From positions 1-64,000 of the forward strand of contig CALEZT010000089.1 in the NCBI GenBank assembly GCA_937927975.1: a DNA stretch of 64,000 bases, in the 5' to 3' direction. Below are positions 63,545-64,000 of the stretch, piece by piece. The notes beneath the pieces are model-generated. The model had not been told where the DNA came from. It worked only from the letters and a program-made list of their open reading frames with translations, and made no database searches. The position numbers were made by a program, and so were the translations under genes. The stretch is from an uncultured Phycisphaerales bacterium (GTDB lineage Bacteria; Planctomycetota; Phycisphaerae; Sedimentisphaerales; Anaerobacaceae). The number at the start of each line of letters is the position of its first letter. Position 1 is the first letter of the stretch.

Positions 63545-64000
63545 CTATTGACAGGCTCGCATGTACCTTGCGGTCCATTCTCCGGTACAAATGCACAGGA
63601 AGATCGGATCAGGGACGCATGGGCTTTGCTGCCATCTCAGCTTCTGTACGTTGGTGCAACTTCCGCTTTCCGCTTCACCGCAGATCCACCGATCATAGTA
63701 GATCACATAGTAACCCTGGCATATCCCTTCAATATACAGGCAGGGATAGAGATCTCCCTCCTGCACATGGATATTGCAGGCGTACCCGGATCCTCCGGCC
63801 ATGCCCCTGCTGACAGCGTCCGGGACCTCGCTGAACCGGTTCGAGATGGGCCGGTCCGACACGAGCAAGGCGGCGCCTTCGGTCCATTCCAGGGGGAAGA
63901 AGTGCACGCTCTGGCGATAGTAGAACCTGCGGTTCGACAGATCGATCAGCCAGACATACTGGTCGTCCACGCGATCGACCACGACGAAATGGTTCTTGCC
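63545..64000 (-). CDS. partial C39 peptidase-like protein with Cys-rich tail
   Basis: The gene enters the window from the right (codons from 64000 downwards). It begins KNHFVVVDRVDDQYVWLIDL, the His-containing half of a C39-type papain-like peptidase domain (HFVVV-x-V, then the Asp/Asn strand), and continues SNRRFYYRQSVHFFPLEWTEGAALLVSD. The remaining 80 residues hold about ten cysteines (e.g. YACNIHVQEGDLYPCLYIEGIC). The catalytic cysteine part lies outside the window. It may process or bind secreted peptides or pseudopilins; that is inference. Confidence 0.65.
   Translation of the reverse strand, partial: GKNHFVVVDRVDDQYVWLIDLSNRRFYYRQSVHFFPLEWTEGAALLVSDRPISNRFSEVPDAVSRGMAGGSGYACNIHVQEGDLYPCLYIEGICQGYYVIYYDRWICGEAESGSCTNVQKLRWQQSPCVPDPIFLCICTGEWTARYMRACQ

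Overview
The window is about 64 kb of GC-rich bacterial chromosome. It most resembles a Planctomycetota genome of the Phycisphaerae/Sedimentisphaerales kind. This placement is inference from gene content: two secreted proteins ending in PEP-CTERM-like sorting tails (variant VPAPGA plus four arginines), a Tat-exported sulfatase, CE1- and CE6-type carbohydrate esterases, a NagB-LmbE fusion protein, a small 'PFEPFR' protein that I associate with planctomycetes, many lipoproteins, and several families of dispersed intergenic repeats. There are no rRNA genes, CRISPR arrays or complete insertion sequences. Two tRNA genes are present (Tyr-GTA and Thr-CGT).

Layout. 0-4 kb: two divergent carbohydrate esterases and a lipoprotein. 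4-4.8 kb: two copies of a palindromic repeat element. 4.8-9.1 kb: glnS, then a reverse-strand sulfur reduction operon (DUF2061 protein, cysH, sulfite/nitrite reductase with two cysteine sets) behind a clear promoter with an overlapping inverted repeat. 9.3-14.6 kb: acyltransferase, tRNA-Tyr, a cytidylyltransferase plus glycerophosphotransferase-like pair, and uxaC. 15.2-23.7 kb: sorted surface protein, truA, a large secreted protein, an entericidin-like lipoprotein, an aminotransferase, gnd and a pseudopilin-like protein. 23.7-26.8 kb: an AT-richer island with a broken dinD-like gene, an orphan promoter with a hairpin, a repeat copy and three accessory genes. 26.9-31.7 kb: SDR, sulfatase, HAD phosphatase and a LarA-type nickel racemase. 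32.2-37 kb: NagB-LmbE fusion, an EEP hydrolase and larE. 37-41.7 kb: three copies, one decayed, of a cassette made of a small protein overlapping a nucleotidyltransferase, plus a broken DUF4143 ATPase and tRNA-Thr. 42-49 kb: a second sorted protein, a cupin, an exported protein/lipoprotein/STAS set, an ACT protein, and an ECF sigma/anti-sigma/coiled-coil operon with an attenuator-like leader. 49-55.7 kb: AlkD-like protein, FAD oxidoreductase with a truncated tandem paralogue, OsmC, purH and a beta-propeller protein. 55.7-62.3 kb: two DAACS symporters flanking a GATase-type lipoprotein, a C69 dipeptidase and an M19 dipeptidase. The right edge holds a membrane protein and a partial C39 peptidase-like gene.

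Themes. (1) Polysaccharide breakdown: esterases, sulfatase, uronate isomerase, SDR, NagB-LmbE. (2) Nickel-pincer racemization: LarA and LarE lie 9 kb apart. (3) Recovery of gamma-glutamyl or other peptides outside the cytoplasm, with uptake of the acidic products. (4) Genome plasticity: several gene relics and five copies of one hairpin-rich intergenic repeat. The best candidates for undescribed biology are the small-protein/nucleotidyltransferase cassettes, the dispersed palindromic element, the double-cysteine-set sulfite reductase, and the promoter plus attenuator-like leader of the ECF sigma factor.
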